64,000 nt of DNA. It comes from Apophysomyces variabilis (Eukaryota; Mucoromycota; Mucoromycetes; Mucorales; Mucoraceae). A program made the position numbers and the translations under genes. The first letter of the stretch is position 1. Every line of letters starts with the position of its first letter. Of this stretch, positions 31,240 through 42,838 are shown one piece after another. The DNA lies in contig MZZL01000404.1 of assembly GCA_002749535.1 (NCBI GenBank), positions 1 through 64,000 on the forward strand. The letters run 5' to 3'. Under the pieces are notes generated by a model. It was given only the letters and a program-made list of their open reading frames with translations, did no database searches and had not been told where the DNA came from.

Positions 31240-33688
31240 CTATGAAGCCGGAGAATAGTAATCAAGTATGGATTTACCAGCACCGGTACGCTTTCCGGAA
31301 GATGATGGTCTAAATTCCGAAAGAAATGAAACGGATAAACTAAAAGAACGGTAGAACTTACCTCGCATTCACGGTATTTCGATTCGTAGTTTGCAAACCT
31401 TGATTATCCGTTTCATTCTGAAGAATGCTTCGAACTTCGACCTTGCTCAAGCAGTCATCGATATGGAGATTGAAGTCGACGTTATTAAGTCGCATCTCTC
31501 GATTACATATCGGACATGTAACACTGGGGATATCTGGGGAAGCTTCCTCCCGCGTTGTCACGTTCGCTGGGGAATTTTCTGGTTGAGCAATGGCTGCTGC
31601 TGGCAAAAAGTACTTTGTATTCTTCAGGATCTTTTGTCGGTATCATCAATCTATACCTTTTTCACACTTTCATCATCTTGACTTGCTGCTTGTAAGGAAG
31701 TAAGCCTGACACCCATCAACCGAAGACTGACAGGCATCTCTCTGGTGATAAGCTGTTTCACAATGTTAGCATAATCTAGAAATGCGGATCCTAAACGTTA
31801 GCACCTCTTTCGCTACTCGTGCAATATCCGTAGCAGCAAAAATATAGTGTGGTAATGTTTTAGCTCGCGTTCGCAGCTCGAATGAAGTCAACTTGAGTTT
31901 TATTCCTACAGTTTTTCCCTACGAGTCGTATCTACTTCGTGAGAAAGAAGAAGTAGTTTTTATATAGAAATACAGACCTTCAAGTTTGCATTAGCGAGGT
32001 CTTTAGCCAGCAGCTCGGCTAATTCCTCTACTTTTTGGTATAACTCGGTTGGCGTGCTAATTGCCCGGAACGTTCTGAAAAAGATGACCAATATTACGAT
32101 TACAAGATCTCATCTCTATTTTTTCTTTTTTCTTTTTTCCTTTTTCTTTTTTCTTTTTCTCACCGTTCCACGCCTATACTTTTTCTAGGTGATTCCACGT
32201 GTAGTTTGGTTGATCCTAGCCCAAGATAACATCGTAACATAAATTTCAGGCTAATTGGACTTAATAACTTGTAAAGGATAGTTCTCTGCTCATATACATC
32301 GCCACAGGTTTTCACGTTCAACGCTTCCAAAACTCTCTCTGTAACTCGGCCGACGCCGGATATCTTTTCTCAAGTTGGAGAGGGAAGAAGCACAATTGAA
32401 GGCCTTACCTTTCGTATGGGTAAACATTTCACAAATGCCATTATTTCCTCTCGGTCGTTAGGTAGATAGTACTGCCCGTTGGGTTTCTGTATATCGCTGC
32501 AGACTTTCGCCAGCATCCGATTTGGTGCAATACCTACTACTACTTAGTAATGCCATTAGTTTATTCAATATCCATCTACCTGCACTTGCTGTGAGACCGG
32601 TTACTTCCGTGATTTCATCGCGAATCTTTTGCACTAATTCTGGAGGATTCATTTCTGATTGAGCCAGATACTAACAGGAAAAAAGAAGAAAAAAAGTCAA
32701 TGAAGGTATTAAGGCAGTTCTTCATTTTTTTACGTTGGTCAGGTCCAAGTATGCCTACCAAGCAAACAAAGATTAACCAGTGGTAGACTTCATTAGACTC
32801 CCAATACCTCATCAAGGCTCACAGGAACAAAATCAGGATCATATTTCGAGAAAATGGCTCGCACTTTTGCAGATGCGGCGCGATATTTTGAAAAATGAAG
32901 GGGTATAATTTTAAGCGACGGGCAGAGTTTCAATGCAATATATCCAGGCATCGCACTTCGGACACCGTATTTTCTTGCTACATAATTACTGGTACACAAC
33001 ATAGACGTCGATCCCACAGCCATTGGCACTTGTTTTAGCTCTGGTTGTTCCAACTCTTCAACAGACGCGTAGAACGCGTCCATATCCACGTGGCAAAAAC
33101 ACCGTGATAAGTCCCTTTGACTTTCCATGTGCTGGATCTTTTTTTCCCAATGATAGAGCACTTGTCAGTCGCCACAGAATACACGGTCTGACTAAGCCTA
33201 CCATACGATCCACAATGTTTGTGTCAAGGGAGAGATCTGTATGACGAATCGCCTCGTATTGCGCAAGCATGGCTTCGATTCTTTTTGTCACAGCTTTGTC
33301 CTTCTTACGCTCATGTTCGAAAAAGGGTGAACCCTATCACAGATAAAAGAATAAACGATAGAATCACCGCAGAAAAGACTTCGAAATTTACTTTAGATGC
33401 TTCATAAATAATACGATTCACATGGTCCTTATCTACACTTTCAAGCCCTGCCTACAGTAAACAAGAAAATAATGTATTCGCATTCAACCACGAATTTCAT
33501 TCTCAATTGCAAACTTTGTGAGCAGAAGGTCCCGCAATGCGCGATCGTAACGTGTGTGTAGACTGATCATTCAGTAACATGGATGGATCTGTACGTTCAT
33601 GTTCGTCTGCTTCGGCATCATCGAACAAATCATCAAAGATATCTTCTTCTTCTACAATTTGCGAAGAATATTCTTCATTATCGGACAT
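31240..33688 (-). CDS. POLK: DNA polymerase kappa (Y-family translesion polymerase)
   Basis: Twelve exons (33688-33515, 33451-33392, 33333-33202, 33137-32808, 32670-32580, 32533-32409, 32363-32164, 32074-31978, 31918-31805, 31752-31657, 31612-31362, 31309-31240) join in phase to 579 residues. The palm has [13 protein letters not shown] and PVSLDE, carrying the catalytic acidic residues; the kappa-type N-clasp precedes it. Helix-hairpin-helix ([15 protein letters not shown]) and little-finger segments follow. A UBZ4-like ubiquitin-binding zinc finger (CPICNREM to HIDDC) lies near residue 500. The C-terminal [10 protein letters not shown] resembles a PCNA-binding PIP box. The acidic N-terminus is unusual in being long. 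The first intron uses a GTTTGC donor, so that joint is less sure. Confidence 0.93.
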
Positions 33689-36000
33689 GGCTAAGGACAA
33701 AAAGGATTACTGCGCCTTTGCAACGAAATGAACGGTTAAAAATGCGCCACTTTTTGGTGGGAAGCAGCGGAGCTAAATCAATGATCGCCCTCGCTATCAA
33801 CTTGTTCGTAACCATTTATGGTAATTCTGTAATACCCAGATTCATCCGTTCCCGCTATACTTTTGTTGGCAGATTACGGCTTGGAGAGATGAGTCTCTAT
33901 ACTACGGTTTATCAAAGAATAAATCTGACCAAATCCCATAGGAAATCAGATTAAATATGGAAGCTGGTATAAAGGCAAGACGAGTAAGTGCAGAGCAATT
34001 CGATCTGAACTAAAATTATAAAACATTACATGCCGGGAAAGCAAACAATATTTTTTACCTGTTACTATACACGAGAGTTTCCGTTTGTTTTTTCAGACAA
34101 CAACATTTACTATAGGGTAAAGAAAAAAAGAGAGAAAATGAAAAAAGGACGCACAGTTGTAGTTTCGAGCACCCGATCACTGCACCGCTCTTTCTGCGCA
34201 GGAGTCTGCGTTCTTCTAAGACCGCTTGCTATTTAAATAAATCATATAGAGTCCCTCATAGCGATGCATCTGTATATCAGACAGCTCTGCAATACTTCCA
34301 ATTGATAAGCATTTGTATCTGCTAATCTTTCTTCCAAATCGCACAAGACAGCATCGCCATCAACACAGACTGTATTCACTAGAAGTATGAATCGCTTTTG
34401 TCAAAGAACGGCATCTCTCTATAGTGCTCTTTTGATAATATCAGTTATATTTTGTGTCTAGACCTCAGAAATGTCAATTTTTCCTGATACATTCAGAAAG
34501 CGAAGAGAGTGAAAATTACTATGTGATGCTATTCCATATAAACTCAACGCTTTTATGCTCTTTTTAGTGTTGAATATGGGGGTATCACAGTGTCGACGAC
34601 CTGATGATGAAGCAATGCATACATATTGCAGGATACTTTATGTAGCAGTGCATGCTACAGACACGTCTTTATGATCTTGTGTGCGGATTGGCCTGTATAG
34701 GCGACGACTAAGATAGCGATCTTTTGTACTTCATTTATTTGTATATTTACTCTCCGCGCACAGACGTTGTATATAAAGACGGATCCTCAAATCTCAGGAT
34801 CCTTACGTTTTTGAGATCCTCAAAACGATTCCTACCATTCCTGACACGCATCCTGCTACAGCGCTTCCTCGCCCACACCCACTATACTTACGCATTCGCT
34901 CTTCGTAAGTACCAGCGCTGTGGTCGGCAAGTGTCCAGATCGTAACAGGCCGCGAGCACAGATCGTTTGCGAAGATGGAACATGATCGAGAAAGAAGATA
35001 AGTGGTGGCTCTGTGGAACTTGGACCGCACTTGTCGTAATTTCTCGTACTCGTCAAATGGATATAATTCGCGGATGGACAGATCGTTGAATCCTCGTTGT
35101 CGCAGATCGCCATACCATTCAATAAACGATCGTCGGATAAAGATGATGGTATCTTTGCTGACACTGAACCCATTCGTGCTGGATGGACCGACAGCTGGGG
35201 GCTAATTTGTGTCAATTTGGATGGATGATGTAATGAGGACATTCATGATTTTCGTGCTAAGTTCAAGTTTGAAACTGTTATCTTTTTCGACAATGAACAG
35301 CTCCACATTTGGGTGTTTGGTAGTTGGATGCGGTAAGGTTGTGTTTAAGGATTGATAGCGCTTGATCTTGATTTGTTCATGATGAGCATCCAATGTGGGA
35401 TATCAACTGTACACTTCTGCACAATTCACAAGCAGACCTTCGCGCCTATTGACAGAATCAGTCCCTCCATTGCACGAGCACAAATTACACGCATCCACGG
35501 ATGCCGTGTCCAATCAGTGCTAAATACGGTGGCGATATTTTCATTCATTTCCGTATAATCTGTTGCAGAAATACCGGTACCTCTTGTGCTTTTTTCTGTT
35601 AAGATTCTTTCTGATTCCCATATCTTTATTCTACAGTCTAAGTTTTAAATCTCGATGAAATATGTTGCGAGACAAGCCATACTTACATGGTGCGGAGGGC
35701 ATTTCGAGCATATCGAAGTCCTGGCTCAGGTCTCCAAACCTTGGTACATTTCTAACCACATAGGACATTGGTGGAAGAACGATTTGGTTTTGAGGAAGAA
35801 AGCTTTCAGAAAGATCGCATGTCGCGCAAATTTTCATAACACAGTTTATGCGTAGAAGTTACATGTCATACCAAACATTAATTCTGGAGTGTGACACATT
35901 GGTTCCATGAATGGCCGCTCAACGACCAAATTTGGATACTGAGCTCTTCACAGTGACCGAACGGACTTGCCCTGTACCCTGACTTGTTTTTCTTCCGACA
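33689..36000. other. Intergenic region with possible gene decay on the minus strand
   Basis: About 2.3 kb without a convincing gene. Between about 34800 and 35840 several minus-strand frames look more protein-like than background (for example IIFIRRSFIEWYGDLRQRGF followed by ELYPFDEYEKLRQV in one frame, and TRHPWMRVICARAMEGLI in another), split by stops and shifts. They may be remnants of one gene that I do not recognise. The last 150 bases should be the COQ6 promoter. Confidence 0.3.
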
Positions 36001-37908
36001 ATGTTGAACCCTGTCTGCAGATCGATCGCGCTCCATTCGCGATGGCAGACGCGCAATACTTTCCTTCCCAGAACGAAACCATCCATACGAACATCAACAT
36101 TTCGTCCGATCGCACGCTATTTGTCAACTGTTGTCAATGAGTTGGAGAACGCTTACGACATTGTAATTATTGGCGGCGGTGTAGCGGGTACAGCTCTTGC
36201 TTGCTCTTTAGGTAAACAGTAAGAGCTATGCGCCCTATCCCCATGTCTTACGTTTGTCTCGTACCATAGCATCCAACCCTCTTTTGCGAGAACAACGTGT
36301 GGCTCTGGTTGAGGCAATGGATTTAACAAACACGATACAATGGAAACCTCAGGAAAATATATACTCTAATCGAGTCGTCTCATTGACGCCTGGTTCCATG
36401 AATTTCTTAAAAAGTATATTAAGGAGTGAAGTGTGAAGGACGGTAAATTGATATTTTTATATAGAAATTGGAGCAGCAAAGTACATGCACGCCGATAGAG
36501 CCAATGCATATGATAAAATGCATGTCTGGGATGGTGTATCTGGTGCAAAAATCCATTTCGATACGGACATGCTCGGGAAAAAAGCTGAAGATGAAAATGC
36601 TATTGCGTACATGGTTGAAAATGTTCATCTTCAGAATGCCATTTTGAAACAACTGGATGCATGTCGCGCCGAGGGTGCCCAAGTGGATATCTTGCAAAAA
36701 GCACGCGTGGCTAATATTCGGCTGGATAAGGAGCAACAAGGAGAATTTGATTTATCTGATTGGCCAACGATTCAACTTGAAAATGGTACCGTGCTAAAAG
36801 CACGCTTGCTGGTAACAATGAAAGAATGATGAAATTATCTGGAGGATATCTGGTTTGATATAGAACAATCATAGATTGGTGCTGATGGTGTCAATAGCCC
36901 TGTTCGAAGCTTTGCAAAGATTGAATCCCTGGGTTGGGATTATGATACCCACGGCGTTGTTGCGACACTCAAGTTGGATCCTACACGTACCAACGACACT
37001 GCCTGGCAAAGATTTTTGCCCACAGGACCGATAGCCATGTTACCGGTATGGGAATAGGCAAAATGAGAGAACGCTTTTAAAAAACTTATGCTGATAGTCA
37101 AGCTCGGCGATGGCTATGCATCGATGGTTTGGTCTACCCATCCTAGCATTGCAAAACTAATTAAGGGCGTGTCGCACCGAGACTTTTGCCACCTTGTGAA
37201 TGCCGCTTATCGACTCTCCCACGTCGATTTAAGTTATCTTTACTCCCAAATTGATAAATCGACCTTCCAGTCGGCATGCGACATTGAGGCTGAATATCAG
37301 TGGAGAGAATCTGTAGCCACAAAAGCCTTGACCGAAACGGAGAAAATCGAAAGAGAAATGGAACTTCCGCCGGAAGTTGTGGATGTGCAGGAAAATAGCA
37401 GAGCCAGTTTCCCGCTTCGACTTAGGAACTCTGAACGTTACGTTGCGGACAGAGTGGCACTTGTAGGGTAAGCGAAAAGAACTAGTTAGATAGAATGCGA
37501 CAGAAGGCTTAGACTACCTGTGTTAGAGATGCGGCTCATACGATTCATCCGTTGGCGGGACAGGGTCTTAATCAAGGCTTGCTTGACGTAGAATGCCTTT
37601 CCAAAACACTGGAAACAGGAACGATGGAAGGACAAGATATTGGCAATATTCATCTTTTACGAAGTTACGCTGCTGACCGTTATGTTAAAAATGTCGTCAT
37701 GCTGAGCGCTTGCGACAAGATGCATCGACTCTTCGGCACAGATATTGCGCCCGTTACCTGGGTTCGGTCTCTGGGTCTCACGGCAGTGAACAATATGGAC
37801 TTTTTGAAGGTATGTGAAAAATACATAGTACTAGTTTACAGATTAAACAATTTCTTATAGGCTGAAATTATGCGATACGCAATGGGCATTGAAGAAGTCC
37901 AGCGTTAG
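36001..37908 (+). CDS. COQ6: Ubiquinone biosynthesis monooxygenase COQ6
   Basis: Seven exons (36001-36211, 36270-36413, 36465-36811, 36875-37045, 37103-37467, 37527-37809, 37861-37908) give 522 residues in phase. The N-terminus is arginine and serine rich, fitting a mitochondrial targeting peptide. FAD-binding motifs are visible: [17 protein letters not shown] (dinucleotide fold), [13 protein letters not shown] (the DG motif), and [22 protein letters not shown] (the GD motif). The protein is a flavin monooxygenase of the UbiH/COQ6 family and hydroxylates the C5 position of the ubiquinone ring precursor in the inner mitochondrial membrane complex. Confidence 0.95.
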
Positions 37909-38188
37909 ATCTTTAATTCATAAACAATTTCTTATCACTCTTGAAGCTATGGAGCTATCTTTATTGTATATCTTATGTACTTCTTAAACAGCATGCAACC
38001 AATGCTTTTATTAAGATCATTATCTCCGGGAAACTCAACGGAAAATGGTACAGGAGAATCCAGCGAGACTTTGGCGTTATGCCCAAGAGCGCAGCTGATG
38101 CGGATAATATATGCCTATAAGTTGCAGCTCATTATGAGTATTCTTAAGGAAATTCTTTTTGATTGTACATTCAAAAAGTGACAGGACT

Positions 38189-38214
38189 GTAGGCCATTAG
38201 AGTCAGTGGCCTAC
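38189..38214. other. Perfect 8-bp hairpin beyond the Fanzor 3' end
   Basis: GTAGGCCA and TGGCCTAC pair around a 10-base loop. It lies 255 bases beyond the Fanzor stop and 280 bases beyond the COQ6 stop. It may be a transcript-end structure of COQ6 or part of an element end; no function can be assigned from sequence alone. Confidence 0.5.
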
Positions 38215-38468
38215 GATTGGCTTATATTACTTGTTAGTAAATATTGAGTGCTTGGTTCCCCGTACTGTTCATTGCATAATAATTAGCGTTGTTTAGGGAA
38301 ATAATTTGCGTTAATAGACGAAACAAATTTGAGTCGACTGGAAATAGTATAGATAAGGGGCTTGTGAGAACATTGCTTCCGTAGGATAATATTTTCTTAC
38401 TTACCCAGATGATATGCACAAGAAAAAGTTGGACAAGGTGAAAAGACCAGTCGTTAGAAAAAGGTGAT

Positions 38469-41330
38469 TTAAAAAGTATTGAACTTACCGTTCAAGACGT
38501 ATATATCTGAATCACTGCTACCTAAGGTAACAGGAAGCCACATTCGTAGTGATGTTAAAAAATAAACTGCTGCGGTCGGCGAAACTCTCCAGGGCGTTCC
38601 AAGTCCATGCCACACCGAGTCAGCGATGTGATATATCGATTTAGCCGAGTTGACATCTCTTTGCCACAGTATATGACAGTTTTTGCATACTGATATACCG
38701 TGGTGTGAAATACCGTCGGCTGTAATGACCTTGCTAAAGTCTCTTCTCATGCATGCATGACAAACCTGGATATATCGCTCCATAAACTCGAACATAACAT
38801 AAGATGCACTAACCTGTGAAGTATAGAATTCATCTATAGTCACAGCGATCAGATCACCACGACGCTCTCTTCTTTTAAGTGCATTCCATAACTTGTTGAC
38901 CACCGCTGCTCTTTTCCCTTCCTTGAAGCGCGCCCTTTTGCTCCGAACACAATCAATGGTATTTTTCCAGGCGTTGGAAAAGGACATGGATGCCACTTTC
39001 CTGTCTGTGGATGTGATTTGTTCGCATCGATCTCAAAGTAGATTCTCTTGGACTGAAATAAGAAACTTTCGTTAATGCTTACGCTTGTATCTATATGTCA
39101 CCACTCACCTGGAACGCCACTGCAACTTCTTTTGTTCTTTGCGCTTATATCTTCGCTTTCTTCTTTTCTTCCGATTACGCCTCCTGTTCGCTCGCCGTCT
39201 TTTAGAATATTTTTTACCTCCATTTACAAGTATGTTTGCGAATTCCTCCGGAGCTCGCTGTGTGCCTTGGTAGTTCCTGAACCGTATTTTTGCCATGCAA
39301 GGTCCATAAAACCTTGCTAGTGAGGGAAATTTCTCAAGGAAACATGCAACGGATTCATGGTGGCGTTGGGATAATGCGGTTTTGCATATAATCATATTTG
39401 TTTCTATTCTCGTAATACCATGCGTGTCTTTGTCTTTCTGCAATCTTTTTGCTCTCCTTTCTGACCCGGTCATCGCATAATATTCCTTGTTGGAAACCCG
39501 TCGTACTTAATGCGACTTGGAACCACTTCCATCCACAGCAAAAAATACTTGGTTATGGCCAGGATCGACGGCCCATGGGTCGAAATATCGGTTCACCTCA
39601 TCTCGGCTGAAATCTTCCAATTCAAGTTCGGTATCTGGTGTACCTTCCCTCGCCCTTCTTGCAAAGAGTAAATTGACTGCAAATCCGTCCGTGAGGATTC
39701 GACAAGCAAAGCGCTGATTAGCATTCTGCGTAAAGTCGTCTAAACTAGGAACATATAATAAACTATAGCATTGAGCATAGTAGGGTTAAATTCGATAGAA
39801 TATGTACCTGTTAAATCCAAAACGGAATAAGTCAAGCACTTGGAAAAAGACTGTGGAATACTGGCTTGGTTGCTGCGGTCTCCTTAAGGAGGCTAAACTG
39901 GCCATCAGTTCGGCATTAATGGACACAAATCGCCATTGAGCACTTGGCTTCGGAGAAATAGAAAAGAGTCGAGGTAGTGATGTGTCATCAGACCGGTTTT
40001 CCGTCATGACCCTTTGATGCTCTTCTTCGTAGTAGGAAAGAATATACTTTAGTACTGGCAAATAGGAACGGGGAAGCAGAAATAGTCTCTTGGGAGGCAG
40101 GTTTTGGTACGAGGGTTTCTAGGTCATCGCATAAACTATCAGTAAGAGCTACCAAAGGTAAAGTTGGCTCTATCCCATCCGGCCATTCGGAAGTACCGCC
40201 ACCAATACGTTCAAATACGTACTTTGAAGCCATATCCATAGCTTCCTTTTTGCTAAGTGTCTACGAATAATTGATGAGCAAAAGCCTGTTTGTACAGAAA
40301 TTGGTACGTACTGGGAACCACAAAGTAAGTCTGTACTGGACAAATGAACAAATCCTTGACTCAAAGTTCTCGACGATATGGTTGCTGTACGATGTCGCAA
40401 GTAAAACACAAGCCTCTGTTAACATGTCTGAGGCACGTAGTGTTGTTCTTGGAGGATTAAGCAAAACAGGATGTATGTGAGTGAATGCCTGCCAAGACTT
40501 TTCGAGATCTATAGGCATATTATCGTTCTTTGTCGTTATTGATTGACCAAGTACTAGCTGCATGATCGAATAAAAGAAATTCTGAGTAAAACAAATTGCT
40601 GATATGACGCCGAGGTCAGTGATATATTGGTTGACGAATAGCTGCTCCTTGTCACTACCAGCCTCAAGTATGACGACAGCTCTTCAATCTTAGTTCGAAC
40701 TTGGTCGCGATACTCCTCACGAACAACTGCATCAAACGTAATTTTACGAGTGTAAACTTCGGGGTTTTCCCCAGAGCGGCTTCCAAAAGCTCGTTGGTAG
40801 ACTGTTTGTGCGCGGTACAGCTCTTTGCTCTCGTGTTTCTGTGTTCAGTTGAACCGCATCCCGGACAAGGACGGGGAGTAGACGGTGTCTTTGCAGCGGT
40901 TTGCTGCTTGCGCTGTCGGCCACGTTCCTTGGCCATTTTTGAACTTTCTGCTTGAACATCAGATTGATGTTTTCTTTTGACTCCAACTACAAATTGTTGG
41001 TTATCTTATCAAACAGACAGGTGCAAGGAAGGACCATTTTGTACCTTTCTTTTCCTTCAACGGACATTTGTAAGACCGTCGATCTCGGTGCCCACTTCGG
41101 TCACAATAGCCACATACAAGTTGGCGAGCTATGGTAAGCTTAAGGTAAGATATCCTATCTTCATATAGACAGTGACTTAACCTGTCTCTTCTTGTTTCTG
41201 TTCCAATAGCCTCTTCTGCAGTTCAACATCCTCTGCTTTCTTTTCTTTTTTTCTCAATATATGGTACTTGCACTGAATGCATTGAGAGATAGCATAAAGA
41301 ATGCCCGTATACGGGAGTTTATGTCAAACG
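38469..41330 (-). pseudogene. Fanzor (eukaryotic TnpB-like RNA-guided nuclease), decayed
   Basis: Seven or so exon blocks (about 41310-41182, 41128-41045, 40986-40312, 40260-39808, 39744-39109, 39052-38814, 38765-38469). The N-terminus has two zinc-knuckle motifs (CGYCDRSGHRDRRSYKC and CPGCGSTEHRNTRAKSC). RuvC-I is WAVDPGHNQVFFAVDG, RuvC-II is AVTIDEFYTSQ, the zinc ribbon is CHAC plus CKNC, and RuvC-III is WQRDVNSAKSI, so all three acidic residues remain. A phase-neutral 48-base intron (38813-38766) restores TSQ-VCHAC. The copy is dead: one-base shifts near 40761-40772 (GGGGTTTTCCCC), near 40640, near 40080 and near 38950, and a TAA at 39507-39509 that is one change from GAA. The family cleaves DNA guided by an RNA encoded next to it. 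Confidence 0.8.
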
Positions 41331-41499
41331 AAAGATTATCCATTAGGCTTAAAGAGAAGAAAGGAGAAAAGATGGATCACTGATGAGGAACGAAAGTAGA
41401 CAACAATTTGATCGTAGTCACTTTAAAGCCATTTTTTGAACGACAACATTTACGATGTAGGGTGGGATTTACAAATATATATATATATTTAAACTACAT

Positions 41500-42706
41500 G
41501 AGAACACATGTCTCCTGTCTTGGGTGGGACTCCACATCCTCAGACTTCGTTTCAGCAACGAAATCATTTCAGGCGGCTCAAATTGCCACGCAAAACCCGT
41601 ACATCCGGGGGGAATCCTATACTCTCAATGCCCTTCCCTCACCCTCTTAGCGCTATTCCCCGAACGCCGACCCCCGTTTCTGCTGGATTTAGGACACTTC
41701 CGTACCCTCTTCCGCGCTATGGATTCCCTTCGACTTCAGCCGAACTGGTCCGCTCTCAATCACTTCACGGCACATGTATTCCCGCTGGGCCGCATCTGCT
41801 CCTTTGTCGGCTCTTCCACTCCAAGATTGAAACCAGACTGATGATAGTCACTGGTGAAAGAAGTCTATATCTATGATCCGCTATTACTCAGCTTACGTCC
41901 TCAAACCGCCTCCGAACGTGGAAGGCAACTGAATAAGGTCATTGCATTTCTCAGAACAATTGCTCCAGAGGGCTCGTGGCGATTAGCTCCCTTTTTCCAA
42001 GCCTTGTTAACCTACAATTCTATTCCAGAGGAGGATAACACTCTGAGGTCCAGGTTCGATTTTACTGCCAATCCGGTTTATCTCTCGTTTCTATCTCGCG
42101 CTCTGAATTTCGCCTAGCTCAGCTACCGGCTTTTGATACTTTACATGCCACTTACCCAGGAGCCACCAAGAAAGCCTGGAACGGATTTTGGAACGCCCGC
42201 TTGCCTAACACAGCTCACACGATTCTCTGGAGACTCTATCACAATAGTCTACCGTACCGATCAGCGCCTCCACGAACTGCTGCCTGCTCGTTTTACATCG
42301 CCTTTTTGCCTATTTGTGGGCTGGTCGAATCTCAAGAGCATCTTTTGTGGTCCTGCCCATACAAACAACCAGGTTGGCAACGTTTGGCCAATCTCTTTGT
42401 AGTCAGCCCCTCACACCTCACGTCTGCCTCTATCTTCACTGTTGATCCACTACCTTTGCCATTGCAGGAACATGCTTCTATCGATTTCTTAACTTTCATT
42501 GCCTGCGTCACGATGAATATTTGGCGCTCACATTGGGCTTTTGTGTTCGATAACACTCCCTTTCACCCAGCACAAGTCATCGCCAAAACCATTCTTCTTT
42601 TAAGACGCTTGAAAGCAGAAAACGAATGTGTACGTTAGAGTAGCTCACCATTAATTTGTCACCGCTCTCAGCGGCACATAATAAACTTCATTCTACACAA
42701 AAAATA
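41500..42706 (+). pseudogene. LINE 3'-end fragment (5'-truncated, frameshifted)
   Basis: Plus-strand frames give the C-terminal part of a LINE ORF2: HTILWRLYHNSLPYRSAPPR, then CGLVESQEHLLWSCPYKQPG (a zinc knuckle-like Cys/His set), then the helical FIACVTMNIWRSHWAFVFDNTPF. Upstream pieces are in other frames (for example VAIDELRR-like segments are absent; LRPQTASERGRQLNKVIAFLR is present). No reverse transcriptase catalytic box remains. An AATAAA signal lies at 42680. The fragment abuts the Fanzor relic head to head and belongs to a different LINE family from the one at 127-2132. Confidence 0.75.
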
Positions 42707-42838
42707 CGTACATCGTGGGGAAGTCATGAGTGACCTTGGAATCTGAAGCATGAAAGTTGGGTCGGAGAGCCAAATGTTCGCTTTCACATGGTGCCAACTT
42801 TTGAGTGATTGCTCGTTTGTTCTTTTTACTTTTTCTCA

